Source: Planctomycetota bacterium (GTDB lineage Bacteria; Planctomycetota; Phycisphaerae; UBA1845; UTPLA1). From it: 64,000 bases of DNA. Shown in pieces: positions 35,788-45,423 of this stretch. The notes beneath the pieces were generated by a model. It was given only the letters and a program-made list of their open reading frames with translations. It was not told where the DNA came from and ran no database searches. Numbering within the stretch: the stretch's first letter is position 1; each line of letters starts with the position of its first letter. The stretch spans positions 22,651-86,650 of the forward strand of contig JADJRI010000033.1 of NCBI GenBank assembly GCA_016712275.1. Direction: 5' to 3'. The translations under genes and the position numbers were made by a program.

Positions 35788-37209
35788 TCACCCCGCTTTG
35801 ATCGCCGCCACCAGATCCAAGATCGCCTTCTTGCCATCTCCAAAATACATCAGCGTGTTGTCCGCCGCGAAGAGCGGATTGGGAATGCCCGCGAATCCAG
35901 GGCTGAGGCTGCGCTTTACCACGATGACCGTCCGGGCCTTGTCCACATCGAGAATCGGCATGCCCGCGATCGGCGACTTCGGGTCGGTTCGCGCCAGCGG
36001 GTTCACAACATCGTTCGCGCCGATGACAATGGCCACATCTGTCTGGGCGAATGATGGATTGATGTCATCCATCTCCCGAACTTTTTCATACGGAATGTTG
36101 GCCTCGGCCAATAGCACGTTCATGTGCCCGGGCATGCGCCCCGCTACGGGATGAATGCCGTATTCGACCTCGACGCCCTTGGCCTCGAGCGCATTCGCAA
36201 GTTCACGAACGGCGTGCTGTGCTTGTGACACTGCCAGTCCATATCCGGGAACTATCACCACGCGGCGGGCTGTGTCAAACAACATGCCAAGCTCATCGGG
36301 GCCGGCCGATTTGACCTTGCCCTTGTAGACATCATCACTGGATGCGCCGCCCGTCGTTGTGCCCAGCTTGCCGAAGAGCACATTCGTCAGCGAACGGTTC
36401 ATGGCCTTGCACATGATCTGGCAAAGGATGATGCCGGAAGAACCCACCAATGAGCCGGCGATGATGAGGCCGTCATTCTTAGTAACGAAACCCGTCGCCG
36501 ATGCCGCCATGCCTGAATAAGAATTGAGCAGGCAAATAACAACCGGCATATCCGCGCCACCGATCGGGCAGGTCACAAACACGCCCAACACCGACGCCAG
36601 AATCACGACCGGCCAGAAGAGCCATTGCATCGCCGGGTTGTAGGTCGCCCAGGCAGCGCCGCCGAGACACAGTGCAAACAGGAGGCCGTTCACCAGTTGC
36701 TGTGCGGGAATGATGTTTCCGTTCGGTACCCACTTCAATTCCTGAAGCTTTCCGGCCGCCACAAGGCTGCCGAAGAATGTCACAGCGCCGATCAGACCGG
36801 CCACAAATGTCGCGCCGATAAAGAAGCTGATGTCGGACTGCGCGGACCACCCTTCTTCATGCGTCTTGGTCACCAATTCCGCGGCCGCAACGAGGAGCGA
36901 GGCGCCGCCGCCAAATCCGTTCAACAGGCCGACCATTTGCGGCATGCCGGTCATTGGCACCTTGATTGCAGCGATCGCGCCGGCAATTGAGCCGATCGCC
37001 AAACCGATGCCGATCAGCCAATAGCCCGAGCCGGAGATGTCCGGCCGGTCGATCGCGATCTTCACGGTGACGACAATCGCCAGCAACATGCCCAGCGCGC
37101 CCATGAGGTTGCCGCGAACAGCCGTCCGCGGATGGCTCAGCCGCTTGAGGGCAAGAATGAACAACACCGAAGAAACGAGATATGCTGTACTCGAAATCGC
37201 AGGTGACAA
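35788..37209 (-). CDS. pntB: NAD(P) transhydrogenase subunit beta
   Basis: A 473-residue subunit with eight or nine membrane helices (AYLVSSVLFILALKRL onward), then the NADP-binding dIII domain (VVIVPGYGLAVSQAQHAV, GIHPVAGRMPGHMNVLLAEA, VIGANDVVNPLAR). It starts with TTG at 37209, six bases after the pntAB stop, with a purine-rich site inside pntAB. The enzyme couples proton entry to NADPH formation from NADH. It is third in a complete three-gene operon. Confidence 0.95.
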   Translation of the reverse strand: MSPAISSTAYLVSSVLFILALKRLSHPRTAVRGNLMGALGMLLAIVVTVKIAIDRPDISGSGYWLIGIGLAIGSIAGAIAAIKVPMTGMPQMVGLLNGFGGGASLLVAAAELVTKTHEEGWSAQSDISFFIGATFVAGLIGAVTFFGSLVAAGKLQELKWVPNGNIIPAQQLVNGLLFALCLGGAAWATYNPAMQWLFWPVVILASVLGVFVTCPIGGADMPVVICLLNSYSGMAASATGFVTKNDGLIIAGSLVGSSGIILCQIMCKAMNRSLTNVLFGKLGTTTGGASSDDVYKGKVKSAGPDELGMLFDTARRVVIVPGYGLAVSQAQHAVRELANALEAKGVEVEYGIHPVAGRMPGHMNVLLAEANIPYEKVREMDDINPSFAQTDVAIVIGANDVVNPLARTDPKSPIAGMPILDVDKARTVIVVKRSLSPGFAGIPNPLFAADNTLMYFGDGKKAILDLVAAIKAG

Positions 37210-37212
37210 GGA

Positions 37213-37563
37213 TTAGCCCTTCCGCTTGAACATGCCGAGCATGCGATGGGTGACAAGAAATCCGCCGACGACGTTGATCATGGCGAAACCGATGGCAATC
37301 ACGCCGAAGACGCTCGTGTACCATTTCAGCTTCATGCCGGCCACAAGAATCGCGCCGATGATGGTGATGCCGCTGATCGCATTCGAACCGGACATCAGCG
37401 GCGTGTGCAATGTCGGCGGCACCTTGGTAATGACCTCAAAGCCGATAAAGGTCGCCAGCGTGAACACAGTCACGGCCGCGACGAACATCAACGCCGGCGA
37501 GGAAGCCGAGAGTGACTCGGAAGCCCCGGCCGCGTTGGCAAGTATGATTCCAATTCCAGACAT
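37213..37563 (-). CDS. pntAB: NAD(P) transhydrogenase subunit alpha part 2 (membrane)
   Basis: A 116-residue membrane subunit from ATG 37563 with AAGGAG ten bases upstream; the longer open frame is rejected. Three or four helices (LMFVAAVTVFTLATFIGFEV, GITIIGAILVAGMKL, VFGVIAIGFAMINVVGG) surround PTLHTPLMSGSNAISG, a hallmark of the dII region. Split alpha chain as in many non-enteric bacteria. Confidence 0.95.
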   Translation of the reverse strand: MSGIGIILANAAGASESLSASSPALMFVAAVTVFTLATFIGFEVITKVPPTLHTPLMSGSNAISGITIIGAILVAGMKLKWYTSVFGVIAIGFAMINVVGGFLVTHRMLGMFKRKG

Positions 37564-37601
37564 CGAAGAATAACTCCTTAATCGATCAGCATGGATGGGT
37601 G

Positions 37602-38732
37602 TCAGGCGCCCATCGTCTCCTTCACCCGCGCGTGAACGACTTGACCGTCCTTTGTCACCATGGTTCCTGTGACGCATTCGTCTTCCGGATTCAGCGTGAT
37701 CACGCCTTCCTTGGTCAGGTCGAGCAGAAATGCACCGACATTTCGTGAGAACATTTGGCTCGCATTCACCGGAATTGACGAAGGTAAATTCGCCGGACCC
37801 ATGACCTGCACGCCGTTGTCGATCACGGTCTCGCCGTGCTTCGTCAATTCGCAATTGCCCCCGGCTTCCGAAGCAAGATCAATGACGATCGAACCCGGAT
37901 GCATGTTCCGAACGGTTTCAGCCGTGATTAGAATCGGGGCTTTCCGGCCGGGGATCAGTGCCGTCGAGATGACAACATCCGAGGCCGCCGCGTGCTTCGC
38001 AACGAGTTCCATTTGCTTTTTCTTGTAGTCTTCCGACATTTCCTTGGCATAGCCGCCGGCGTCCTGGGCGTCTTTCGCCTCGACCGGCACCTCGACAAAT
38101 TTTGCGCCGAGGCTTTCGACCTGCTCCTTCACGACCGGCCGCACGTCGAACGCTTCAACGACCGCGCCAAGCCGCTTCGCTGTCGCGATCGCCTGCAAGC
38201 CCGCGACGCCGGCGCCAAGGATCAGCACCCTGGCCGGTGTGATCGTGCCGGCGGCGGTCATCAGCAGCGGAAACATCTTCGGCAACGCCGCCGCCGCCAT
38301 CAGCACGGCCTTGTATCCTGAAACCGTGCTCATGGAAGAAAGTACGTCCATCTTCTGGGCGCGCGTAATGCGCGGCATCAGGTCCATCGCCATCGATGTG
38401 ACACCCGCCGTCGCAAGCTGGCGAACCAGGTCATGATTCGACAGCGGGTTGATAACCGCCATGACAATGACGCCGCGGCGGAATTTCATGATCTGCTCAT
38501 ATGTCGGAGCATTCGGAAAGGCGATCACGTCGGCCTCAGCGTACAGACGGGCATCATCGACGATCGTTGCGCCGACGGCCTCATACGCCGCATCGGCATA
38601 GCCCGACTCCGCCCCCGCGCCGCGTTCGATCAAAAGCTCCAATCCGGCCTTTTTCAGTTTCGTACAGGTTTCGGGAATCAGGGCGACCCGCCGTTCGCCG
38701 GCTAGAATCGCTTTGGGTGCGGCTACTTTCAT
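37602..38732 (-). CDS. pntAA: NAD(P) transhydrogenase subunit alpha part 1 (NAD-binding)
   Basis: A 376-residue soluble dI subunit related to alanine dehydrogenase: GERRVALIPETCTKLKKAG, GVTSMAMDLMPRITRAQKMD, nucleotide loop VLILGAGVAGLQAIATAKRLGA and SDVVISTALIPGRKAP. It binds NADH and transfers hydride to NADP on PntB. It is first of the operon. The 376-base gap upstream (38733-39108) to the divergent sigma-factor gene shows no gene or clear motif. Confidence 0.96.
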   Translation of the reverse strand: MKVAAPKAILAGERRVALIPETCTKLKKAGLELLIERGAGAESGYADAAYEAVGATIVDDARLYAEADVIAFPNAPTYEQIMKFRRGVIVMAVINPLSNHDLVRQLATAGVTSMAMDLMPRITRAQKMDVLSSMSTVSGYKAVLMAAAALPKMFPLLMTAAGTITPARVLILGAGVAGLQAIATAKRLGAVVEAFDVRPVVKEQVESLGAKFVEVPVEAKDAQDAGGYAKEMSEDYKKKQMELVAKHAAASDVVISTALIPGRKAPILITAETVRNMHPGSIVIDLASEAGGNCELTKHGETVIDNGVQVMGPANLPSSIPVNASQMFSRNVGAFLLDLTKEGVITLNPEDECVTGTMVTKDGQVVHARVKETMGA

Positions 38733-39108
38733 GTTCTCCCCTTGATGGATTCCGGTTGGCCGCTGACCATCGAAGGCGAATATCGACGCCGTACCATGAT
38801 CATTCGGCCATCACCGGTTGTCGCCCGTCTCCGCTCGACTGACCGCGCGAGAACGGCGGGGGCGATAACGCATGTCACATGGCCAGTGTAGCGGTTATCG
38901 TCGCGACGCCAAGCCGTGACGATCAGACCATGAGGCCGATATGCATCGGTCATTTGGCCTTGGCAATTTGGCATGATTTGAGGCGGTCGGATAAGTTGTG
39001 ATGCCCATTCGCCCGGCATGTCGCAATTGCGCGTAATGCTACTTTTCACTGCGTAAGATACCATGGCACAATTTCCTGAAATGGGCAGCAAGTCACAACC
39101 GAGTCCGC

Positions 39109-39711
39109 ATGTCTGAATCTGTCGAACAAGCCGACTTAAGCGCTCTGAGTAGCGGCGACGAACGCGCTTTTGAGCGCGTTTATGCGTCGTTTCACGTGCG
39201 CGTTCGGCTGGTCGCATTTCGCGTGTCGCATCGAAACGACTGGATTGACGATCTGGCCAACGAAACGTGGTGCCGTGCCTTCAATCAACGCAAGAACTAT
39301 GGCTCCGATACCCCATTTTTGGTCTGGATGGCCGGCATCCTGAGGAACGTTTACCGCGAATTCTGCCGCGACTCCCGCCGAACCATTGGCGATGCCACCC
39401 GCGCCGCCGCCGAAGCGGCCGGAAAAACGGACCAGATTAGTCCTGAATTAGTGGCCCACGAGGCCGAAGTTCTGGATGCCCTGAACGGCTGCGTGGCTCT
39501 ATTGGGCGCGCAGGAAGCGAGAATCGTCCAGCTTCGCTATTTCCAAGGATTGACGTTAAGGCTTGTCGCAGAAGAAGTTAAGATTCCGGAGGCCACTCTC
39601 CGCGAGAAAACGCTTGTGAAAATCACCAATCAGCTCCGCCGATGCCTCGAACGAAAAAAAATCGACTTTTCTGAGATTTTCTCTGCGCAGGAGGCTCGCG
39701 AGATTCAATAG
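39109..39711 (+). CDS. RNA polymerase sigma-70 family (ECF-like) sigma factor
   Basis: A 200-residue sigma factor. Region 2 is FERVYASFHVRVRLVAFRVSHRNDWIDDLANETWCRAFNQ with the WMAGILRNVYREF segment. Region 4 is LLGAQEARIVQLRYFQGLTLRLVAEEVKIPEATLREK, a helix-turn-helix for the -35 element. The region 2-4 linker is longer than usual. The next gene, 16 bases on, encodes a small membrane-spanning protein that may be its anti-sigma factor. Confidence 0.88.
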   Translation: MSESVEQADLSALSSGDERAFERVYASFHVRVRLVAFRVSHRNDWIDDLANETWCRAFNQRKNYGSDTPFLVWMAGILRNVYREFCRDSRRTIGDATRAAAEAAGKTDQISPELVAHEAEVLDALNGCVALLGAQEARIVQLRYFQGLTLRLVAEEVKIPEATLREKTLVKITNQLRRCLERKKIDFSEIFSAQEAREIQ

Positions 39712-39727
39712 ATAGGTGGAGACAGTC

Positions 39728-40210
39728 ATGGAACTTCAGCGGAACAACATGGACAGCCTGCTCGCGATGCTCGGCGAGGCCCACCAGAGTGGTGCTTTTG
39801 CCAGTGGCGCGTCCCGGTTCCCGTGGCATGCTCAGACGGTTGTGGCTCAGAGCCGCAATCCTCGACGGCATCCGTGGGTCTGGGTGGGCGCTCCTTTGGC
39901 TGCGGCAGCCGCAGTCGCCGTTCTGTTTGTCGGTCCGAGCCTGTTCTCCGGGCGAACGACTCCGAATTTTGCCCAGAATGTCCCCGTCGAACTCCGATCT
40001 GACGAGCCGGAACTCGTCGCCGATGCGGCCGCAGCCACGACTTTAGCGGTGGTGGATTGTGACTTCAACGGTGATGGTCTGATCGATGGACAAGACATTC
40101 AGGCGTATGCGGATCTTCGCCAAAAGGTCGCTGGAGACCCGGCCGCCTCTGCGGAATTGCTTCGCAAAGGTGAACAGCTTCAGCGATGCATGCTGGAGGG
40201 CGGCAGCTAA
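39728..40210 (+). CDS. Single-pass protein with dockerin-like calcium loop, putative anti-sigma factor
   Basis: A 160-residue protein from ATG 39728 (AGGTGGA upstream). A short cytoplasmic N-terminus is followed by one membrane helix (VGAPLAAAAAVAVLFVG) and an extracytoplasmic region containing DCDFNGDGLIDGQDIQAYADL. That is one half of a dockerin-I calcium-binding repeat, common in planctomycetes. Position after a sigma gene suggests a membrane-bound sigma regulator, but there is no zinc-binding anti-sigma motif. Terminator follows. Confidence 0.65.
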   Translation: MELQRNNMDSLLAMLGEAHQSGAFASGASRFPWHAQTVVAQSRNPRRHPWVWVGAPLAAAAAVAVLFVGPSLFSGRTTPNFAQNVPVELRSDEPELVADAAAATTLAVVDCDFNGDGLIDGQDIQAYADLRQKVAGDPAASAELLRKGEQLQRCMLEGGS

Positions 40211-40238
40211 GCAAGCCCATCACACAATCTCTTGCAAC

Positions 40239-40290
40239 GTGAGGCCGGGTTGGTGTTTACCGGAACGCCACCTCGGCCTCACGCTATTTT
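40239..40290 (+). terminator. Terminator of the sigma-factor operon
   Basis: GTGAGGCC pairs with GGCCTCAC (40275-40282) with GGTTGG/CCACCT-type pairing inside, followed by GCTATTTTTAC. Confidence 0.8.
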
Positions 40291-40334
40291 TACTCACTTC
40301 GTTTTTTGCCTGATCGCGTTTCTGTTTTAAGTGA

Positions 40335-40400
40335 GTTTCAGAACCCTACACGGAAGTGCAGGGCGCGTATTCCCACCACTTCCGTGATGGGTTCTGAAAC
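40335..40400. repeat. 22-bp imperfect hairpin upstream of uvrC
   Basis: GTTTCAGAACCC pairs with GGGTTCTGAAAC and, after a 2x2 internal loop, CACGGAAGTG pairs with CACTTCCGTG. The stem spans the gap between the sigma operon and uvrC with no T-run. It could be a REP-like element or part of the uvrC leader. Confidence 0.6.
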
Positions 40401-40452
40401 AGCTTCCAGCAATATGACGGACAGGCGTACTCGCGCTTACAATTACAGAACA

Positions 40453-42005
40453 ATGTCGGACTTTGACTCCCACCTCGAACGCATCGCCAAGCTACGCGAC
40501 CTGATCGGCCGATTTCCCAAGTGCCCCGGCGTCTACCTGATGAAGGACACCAAGGGGCGGGTGATGTATGTGGGCAAGGCGAACGATCTGCGATCGCGGG
40601 TTTCCTCTTACTTTCAAGATTCGGCCGATCTGATGCGGTCGCGCGGGCCGGAAATTGCGAAGATGGCCGGCATCGTGGTGGATATCGATTTTCTGGAATG
40701 CGACACCGAGGTCGATGCGCTGCTTCAGGAAAACCGGCTCATCAAGGATATTCAGCCGCAGTACAACGAACGGCTGAAGGATGACAAGTCTTACCCCTAT
40801 CTCGAAGTGACGACGGGCGATGATTTTCCCGGCGTGTTTGTGACGCGATCTCCGCGGCAGAAGGGGACGAAGCTTTACGGCCCGTTTACGTCGGCCACCG
40901 ACCTGCGAGATGCTGTGAATGCCTTGCAAAAGGTTTTCAAGTTTCGCACATGCGAATTGGACATTCGCGAGGATGACGACAAGAAGCGGTTCTTTAGGCC
41001 GTGCCTGCTGTACAACATTAATCAATGCACTGCGCCATGTGCCGATCGCATCAGCCGGGAGGACTATCGGCGGGACATCGAGCGGTTCAAGCGATTCCTT
41101 GGCTCGAAGCAGAGTGTGATGATTCGCGAGCTTGAGAAGGAGATGCAGACGGCCGCCGCGGAGTTGAATTTCGAAGAGGCGGCGAAGCTGCGCGACCGGA
41201 TCAAGTCGATTAAGAAGCTGCGGATGTCGGGAGATGCGAACACCGAGTTGCAGCCCGAAGTGTTTTACGTCGATCCGACCGCGGGGATGGCGCGGCTGGG
41301 AAAAATTCTTGAGCTCGAACACGCGCCGCGCATCATCGAGGGCATCGACATCGCGAATTTGCAGGGCGAGGAAACGGTCGGCTCGCTGGTGTGCTTTATC
41401 GACGGGCGGCCGTTCAAGGGGGCATATAAGCGGTTTCAGATCAAGAGCGTCGAGGGCATCGACGACTACGCGAGCATTCGCGAGGTGGTGCGTCGGCGGT
41501 ATCGGCGGGCGGCCGAGGGCGAGGAGCTGTATCCGGACATCATTCTCATCGACGGCGGGCTGGGGCAGTTGCACGCGGCGCTGGAGGCGGTGTCGGAGGC
41601 GTTCGTGAAGCCGCCCATGGTGATCTCGCTGGCGAAGCGCGAGGAGGAGATTTACATCCAGGCGCGAAACCGGCCCATCAAGCTGGCGCGAAATGACGCG
41701 GCGCTGCGGGTGTTGCAGCAGGTGCGGGATGAGCGCACCGGTTCGCGCAGCATTACCACCACATCCTGCGGACGAAGCGTCAGTTCGACGAGGACATCAA
41801 GGCCGGCAAGCGGCCGCCGCGAAGAGCGCGGGCCACGCCGGTGACACCGGGGGATTCGCCGGCCACGAGGCGGGCGAAGCGGAAGAAGAACCGAGAAGTG
41901 CGAGACGAGCGAGCGGTCAACTCGATTCCGCTGGAGGTGATTCAGCCGACGCCGGTGGTGGACCCGTTTCCGGAGGAGGATGTGCAGAGGCATCCGGAGA
42001 CTTAA
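40453..42005 (+). CDS. uvrC: UvrABC excinuclease subunit C, one frameshift, no HhH tail
   Basis: About 517 residues. A GIY-YIG nuclease domain (CPGVYLMKDTKGRVMYVGKANDLRSRV) is followed by the UvrBC motif (AAELNFEEAAKLRDRIK) and the RNase H-like second nuclease (IIEGIDIANLQGEE, PDIILIDGGLGQLHAALEA). At 41729 one base is missing: adding a G turns RDERTG into RDEAHRFAQHYHHILRTKR, the conserved UvrC segment. The frame then continues to TAA 42005. The protein ends in a basic, Pro-rich tail without the helix-hairpin-helix pair found in E. coli UvrC. ATG 40453 matches the family start. Confidence 0.9.
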
Positions 42006-42109
42006 TGCTACCCATCTCGGATTAACGACAAGGAAATATGACTGGGACGATCATCTTGCGTTAGAATCATTCGAAAAGTTGATGATGAGGTTGCTCTGCG
42101 CCCGCCCGA

Positions 42110-43097
42110 CTAGCGTCGCCTCCGTCTAAACGCCAATGCCGCGAGGCCAAGAAATAACGCGCTAGCTGGTTCCGGGACAAGCTGCGTTACGAACATCGGG
42201 TTTGTATTTCCACCTGTGAAAGATCCAATTTGAGTTGGATCTTGAGTAAAAATTCCGGGTCGCAATGACCAAGAGCCTGCCACAATGCGACCGTCAGTAG
42301 CAAGGACCAAGTCATTTCCATGGCGAAACTCTGTTGCACTAACAAACTGTCCAGTCGTGTAATCTAGTTTTACAAAGTTACGGGGGTCAGCTGATGTTCC
42401 ACTATGTGCAACAAAAATTGAATTTGATTCGGAATCATACTCAATACCTTTTAGATAATTCATTGCGTATGCAGGAGCAGGATTGATGTTTCTAACATAG
42501 ACGCCGGTGCCGGTATACTCTCTTAATGAATTATAGTCCGCGATTAGTATGTTACCATTCAACAAGCACTTGGCATCGTAAGTTCCGTTTGTCGAGCTGT
42601 GAAACAAGATGCCTGAATCAGGCTCACCCAAATTGAAACGAACAAGGCCTTTGAGTCCGTTTACATAGAAGTGACCTGAAGCGTCGAAGTTGATTTTTTC
42701 CGTGCCACTGTGCACCGCCAAGGTAGTTATCAGGATAGTAATAGCTTTCATAGATAACACCATTTGAGTCGATCGCTCTGACCGTAAACCCTGATAACTC
42801 GGAAGCAACGGGATCGGTCGATACAACGTACAATAGGTTGTTCGGGCCGAAACCAATGCCCCTGATGTGGTTATATGATGTAGGAAGTGTAATTGATCCA
42901 ATCATTACACCAGCAGAATCATATTCAAAAACCGTTCGAGGAAAGCTGCTGCCGTAGACGTCATAGGCGCCATAGAAGTGGCCTTCGGAGAAAACGATTG
43001 CCCCTTGGGCAACTGGTTGTTTCGAAAATAAAGCTACTCCCAAAAACACCATTACCGATGCACAAAATGCTCGACTCATTCTTGGCCTCCTTTTCAT
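42110..43097 (-). CDS. PEP-CTERM secreted beta-propeller-like protein, one frameshift
   Basis: About 329 residues. A signal peptide (ASVMVFLGVALF), NHL/WD-like beta repeats (IRGIGFGPNNLLYVVST, GNILIADYNSLREY, DLVLATDGRIVAGSW) and a C-terminal PEP-CTERM signal (VPEPASALFLGLAALAFRRRRR) are present. The break lies in an A6 run (T6 on the plus strand, ~42693); five As restore QWHGKINFDASGHFYVNG. PEP-CTERM proteins are exported and processed by exosortase at the cell surface. Low GC relative to its neighbours. Confidence 0.82.
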
Positions 43098-43654
43098 TCC
43101 AAGAAATTATCATACTAGATTAGCCGCCCTATTTGCAATTCGTCACGGCGATAGATGGCCCGGCCAACCTTCCAACAACGGATATCCTATGACTCCAGCT
43201 CCCCGCCGTCCATCAAGGCGTGCGGTTTCGGCTCGGGTATGCGCCGCTCCGGCGAGGGGACGCGGCGCTCCGGCGCATCTCGCGGGCGTTGAAAACCTGA
43301 AGGCTTTTGCCGGGATTCTGTTTGTGAATGTGACGGATCATCCTGCTTTTGTCGCAAAAGCTGGATGATCCCTGCCAACGCTCAACTGTTCCGCCGCGAT
43401 TTCTGATTCATTTGCGCCGAATGACGGATATTCACCCACATTTTCTCCTGATTTTGCAAAAGTGCGTCCCATTGGCGGCCGACCAGAGGGATGCGGCGTG
43501 TTGCCAAACGGCTGTCACCCGCGATTCAGGAGCGCGAGCGAATGTCCACACTCCCCCGAGGCCGCACCGCTGATTTAGTGGAGTGGTGTCAGGCCCTTGA
43601 CGCGCGGCTACCCGGCCCTTGACGCCAGACGCCAGCGTCAAGGGCAGGCAAAGG
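43098..43654. other. Gene-free stretch with one strong hairpin
   Basis: No convincing gene. At about 43336-43372 GGATCATCC-T-GCTTTTG pairs around TCG with its complement. At 43582-43650 a GTGGTGTCAGGCCC sequence, found again inside each tandem unit, is followed by GACGCCAG-type short repeats leading into the repeat field. Confidence 0.5.
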
Positions 43655-43985
43655 GTACGCCAACGGCGTTCCGCCCTTAGCCCAGGGTTGTCGCGCAGCG
43701 GCTACCCTGGGAAAATGTTGCATCGTGATCCCTAAACCCCAACGGGGTTTTGCCATCTGAGCTGGCCGATGCAAGAGTCGCATTCCATTGGCCAAGTTTT
43801 GACATCAAATCGATTTGAAGGGATGTCATGCTTGCGGCATCGCATGGCGCAACCCCGTTGGGGTTGAACGGCGCGGGATGCCCTGAGACCCAGGGTAGCC
43901 GCTGTGCGGCAACCCTGGGCTAAAGGCAGAACCCCGTTGGGGTTGAGGGCGGCAGGACGTTGGGTGTCCTTTGTGTAGTGGTGTC

Positions 43986-44145
43986 AGGCCCATGTCCCGA
44001 AGTTTAGCGAGAATGCGGACGAGATCGGGCTGACCCGGGCGCAGGCCGGTGATTTTGGGGCGTTGACCATCAAGGCCCAATCCTCCGTCATCTCTCAGCA
44101 GCAGGCCGAGCAGGCGGCGCGGGCGGCGACGCAGGAGCATCTCTG
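43986..44145 (+). pseudogene. Helical gene fragment captured in the tandem repeat (copy 1)
   Basis: Reads CQAHVPKFSENADEIGLT... and ends in QQQAEQAARAATQEHL before TGA. The amphipathic Ala/Gln-rich composition resembles the N-terminal helical part of a family of small planctomycete proteins. An upstream stop and the lack of a start or ribosome site show it is a fragment. A near-identical copy is at 44478-44634, ending EHF. Confidence 0.6.
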
Positions 44146-44477
44146 AGTACGCCAACGGCGTTCCGCCCTTAGCCCAGGGTTGTCGCGCAGCGGCTACCCT
44201 GGGAAAATGTTGCATCGTGATCCCTAAACCCCAACGGGGTTTTGCCATCTGAGCTGGCCGATGCAAGAGTCGCATTCCATTGGCCAAGTTTTGACATCAA
44301 ATCGATTTGAAGGGATGTCATGCTTGCGGCATCATGGGCAACCCCGTTGGGGTTGAACGGCGGGATGCCCTGGAGACCAGGGTAGCCGCTGTGCGGCAAC
44401 CCCTGGGCTAAAGGCAGAACCCCGTTGGGGTTGAGGGCGGCAGGACGTTGGGTGTCCTTTGTGTAGTGGTGTCAGGC

Positions 44478-44634
44478 CCATGTCCCGAAGTTTAGCGAGA
44501 ATGCGGACGAGATCGGGCTGACCCGGGCGCAGGCCGGTGATTTTGGGGCGTTGACCATCAAGGCCCAATCCTCCGTCATCTCTCAGCAGCAGGCCGAGCA
44601 GGCGGCGCGGGCGGCGACGCAGGAGCATTTCTGA
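44478..44634 (+). pseudogene. Helical gene fragment captured in the tandem repeat (copy 2)
   Basis: Second copy of the 50-codon fragment (GDFGALTIKAQSSV, QQQAEQAARAAT), differing from copy 1 in the last codon before TGA. Its duplication with flanking palindromes shows that the whole 490-bp unit, not only the palindromes, was copied. Confidence 0.6.
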
Positions 44635-44930
44635 GTACGCCAACGGCGTTCCGCCCTTAGCCCAGGGTTGCTGCGCAGCGGCTACCCTGGGAAAATGTTG
44701 CATCGTGATCCCTAAACCCCAACGGGGTTTCGCCATCTGAGCTGGCCGATGCAAGAGTCGCATTCCATTGGCCAAGTTTTGACATCAAATCGATTTGAAG
44801 GGATGTCATGCTTGCGGCATCGCATGGCGCAACCCCGTTGGGGTTGAACGGCGCGGGATGCCCTGAGACCCAGGGTAGCCGCTCTGCGGCAACCCTGGGC
44901 TAAAGGCAGAACCCCGTTGGGGTTGAAGAG

Positions 44931-45330
44931 CTCAAGTCCTTGGTGCGCCGGGTTGCGGCGAGGCGGCTATCCTGGGAAAATGTTGCATCGTGACCCCTAA
45001 GCCCCAACGGGGTTTTGCCATCCGAGCCGGCCGATGCCGCAGTCGCATTCCATTTGGGCATGAAATGGGTTTTTGTTGACGCCACGCATGTGGCATCACA
45101 TGGCACAACCCCGTTGGGGTTGAAGGGTGTTGGGTGTTTGGTAACCCAGGGTAGCCGCTGTGCGGCAACCCTGGGCTAGAGGCGTAACCCCGTTGGGGTT
45201 GAAGAAGCTTGCATTGCACGACCCCTTTCGGGGTTGAGTGGTTTGTCGTGCCAGTAACCCAGGGTAGCCGCTGTGCGGCAACCCTGGGTTATGGGCAGAA
45301 CCCCGTTGGGGTTAGAGGGCTTAAGGCTTT
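44931..45330. repeat. REP palindrome array adjoining the RAYT gene
   Basis: AACCCCGTTGGGGTT or its complement occurs near 45003, 45107, 45186 and 45299. These alternate with the hairpin CCCAGGGTAGCCGC...GCGGCAACCCTGGG. Together with the tandem units and a copy at 45923 there are at least a dozen palindromes between 43.7 and 46.0 kb, on both sides of the transposase gene. Confidence 0.85.
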
Positions 45331-45423
45331 GGTGAGCCAGTATTGCCTCGTAGCAGTTATTGCTTGAAAATTAAGCCGCTCAAATTTTTCCCGAATCTGG
45401 GTTACGCTTTTCGAGGCCGACCT

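Larger units (their letters stand above)
43655..44930. repeat. Three tandem units of about 490 bp
   Basis: Units begin at 43655, 44147 and 44635 with GTACGCCAACGGCGTTCCGC and are nearly identical; spacing is 492 and 488 bases. The third stops after about 290 bases. Each contains the palindromes AACCCCAACGGGGTT/AACCCCGTTGGGGTT and the CCCAGGGT...ACCCTGGG hairpin. Copies one and two also carry a 50-codon gene fragment. Long minus-strand reading frames here repeat from unit to unit and are not genes. Confidence 0.9.

Noticed and set aside
41700..42005. Programmed frameshift in uvrC
   Set aside because: No slippery heptamer or downstream pseudoknot is evident and other genes show the same kind of break.
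43432..43641. 69-residue minus-strand gene
   Set aside because: No ribosome site, no recognisable domain, and it runs into repeat sequence.
43589..44775. Repeated minus-strand reading frames encoding similar 150-residue proteins
   Set aside because: They are translations of the tandem repeat itself, with no ribosome sites; similarity comes from DNA duplication.
43655..45330. CRISPR array
   Set aside because: Repeats are palindromes at irregular distances inside 490-bp units, without uniform repeat-spacer alternation or cas genes.
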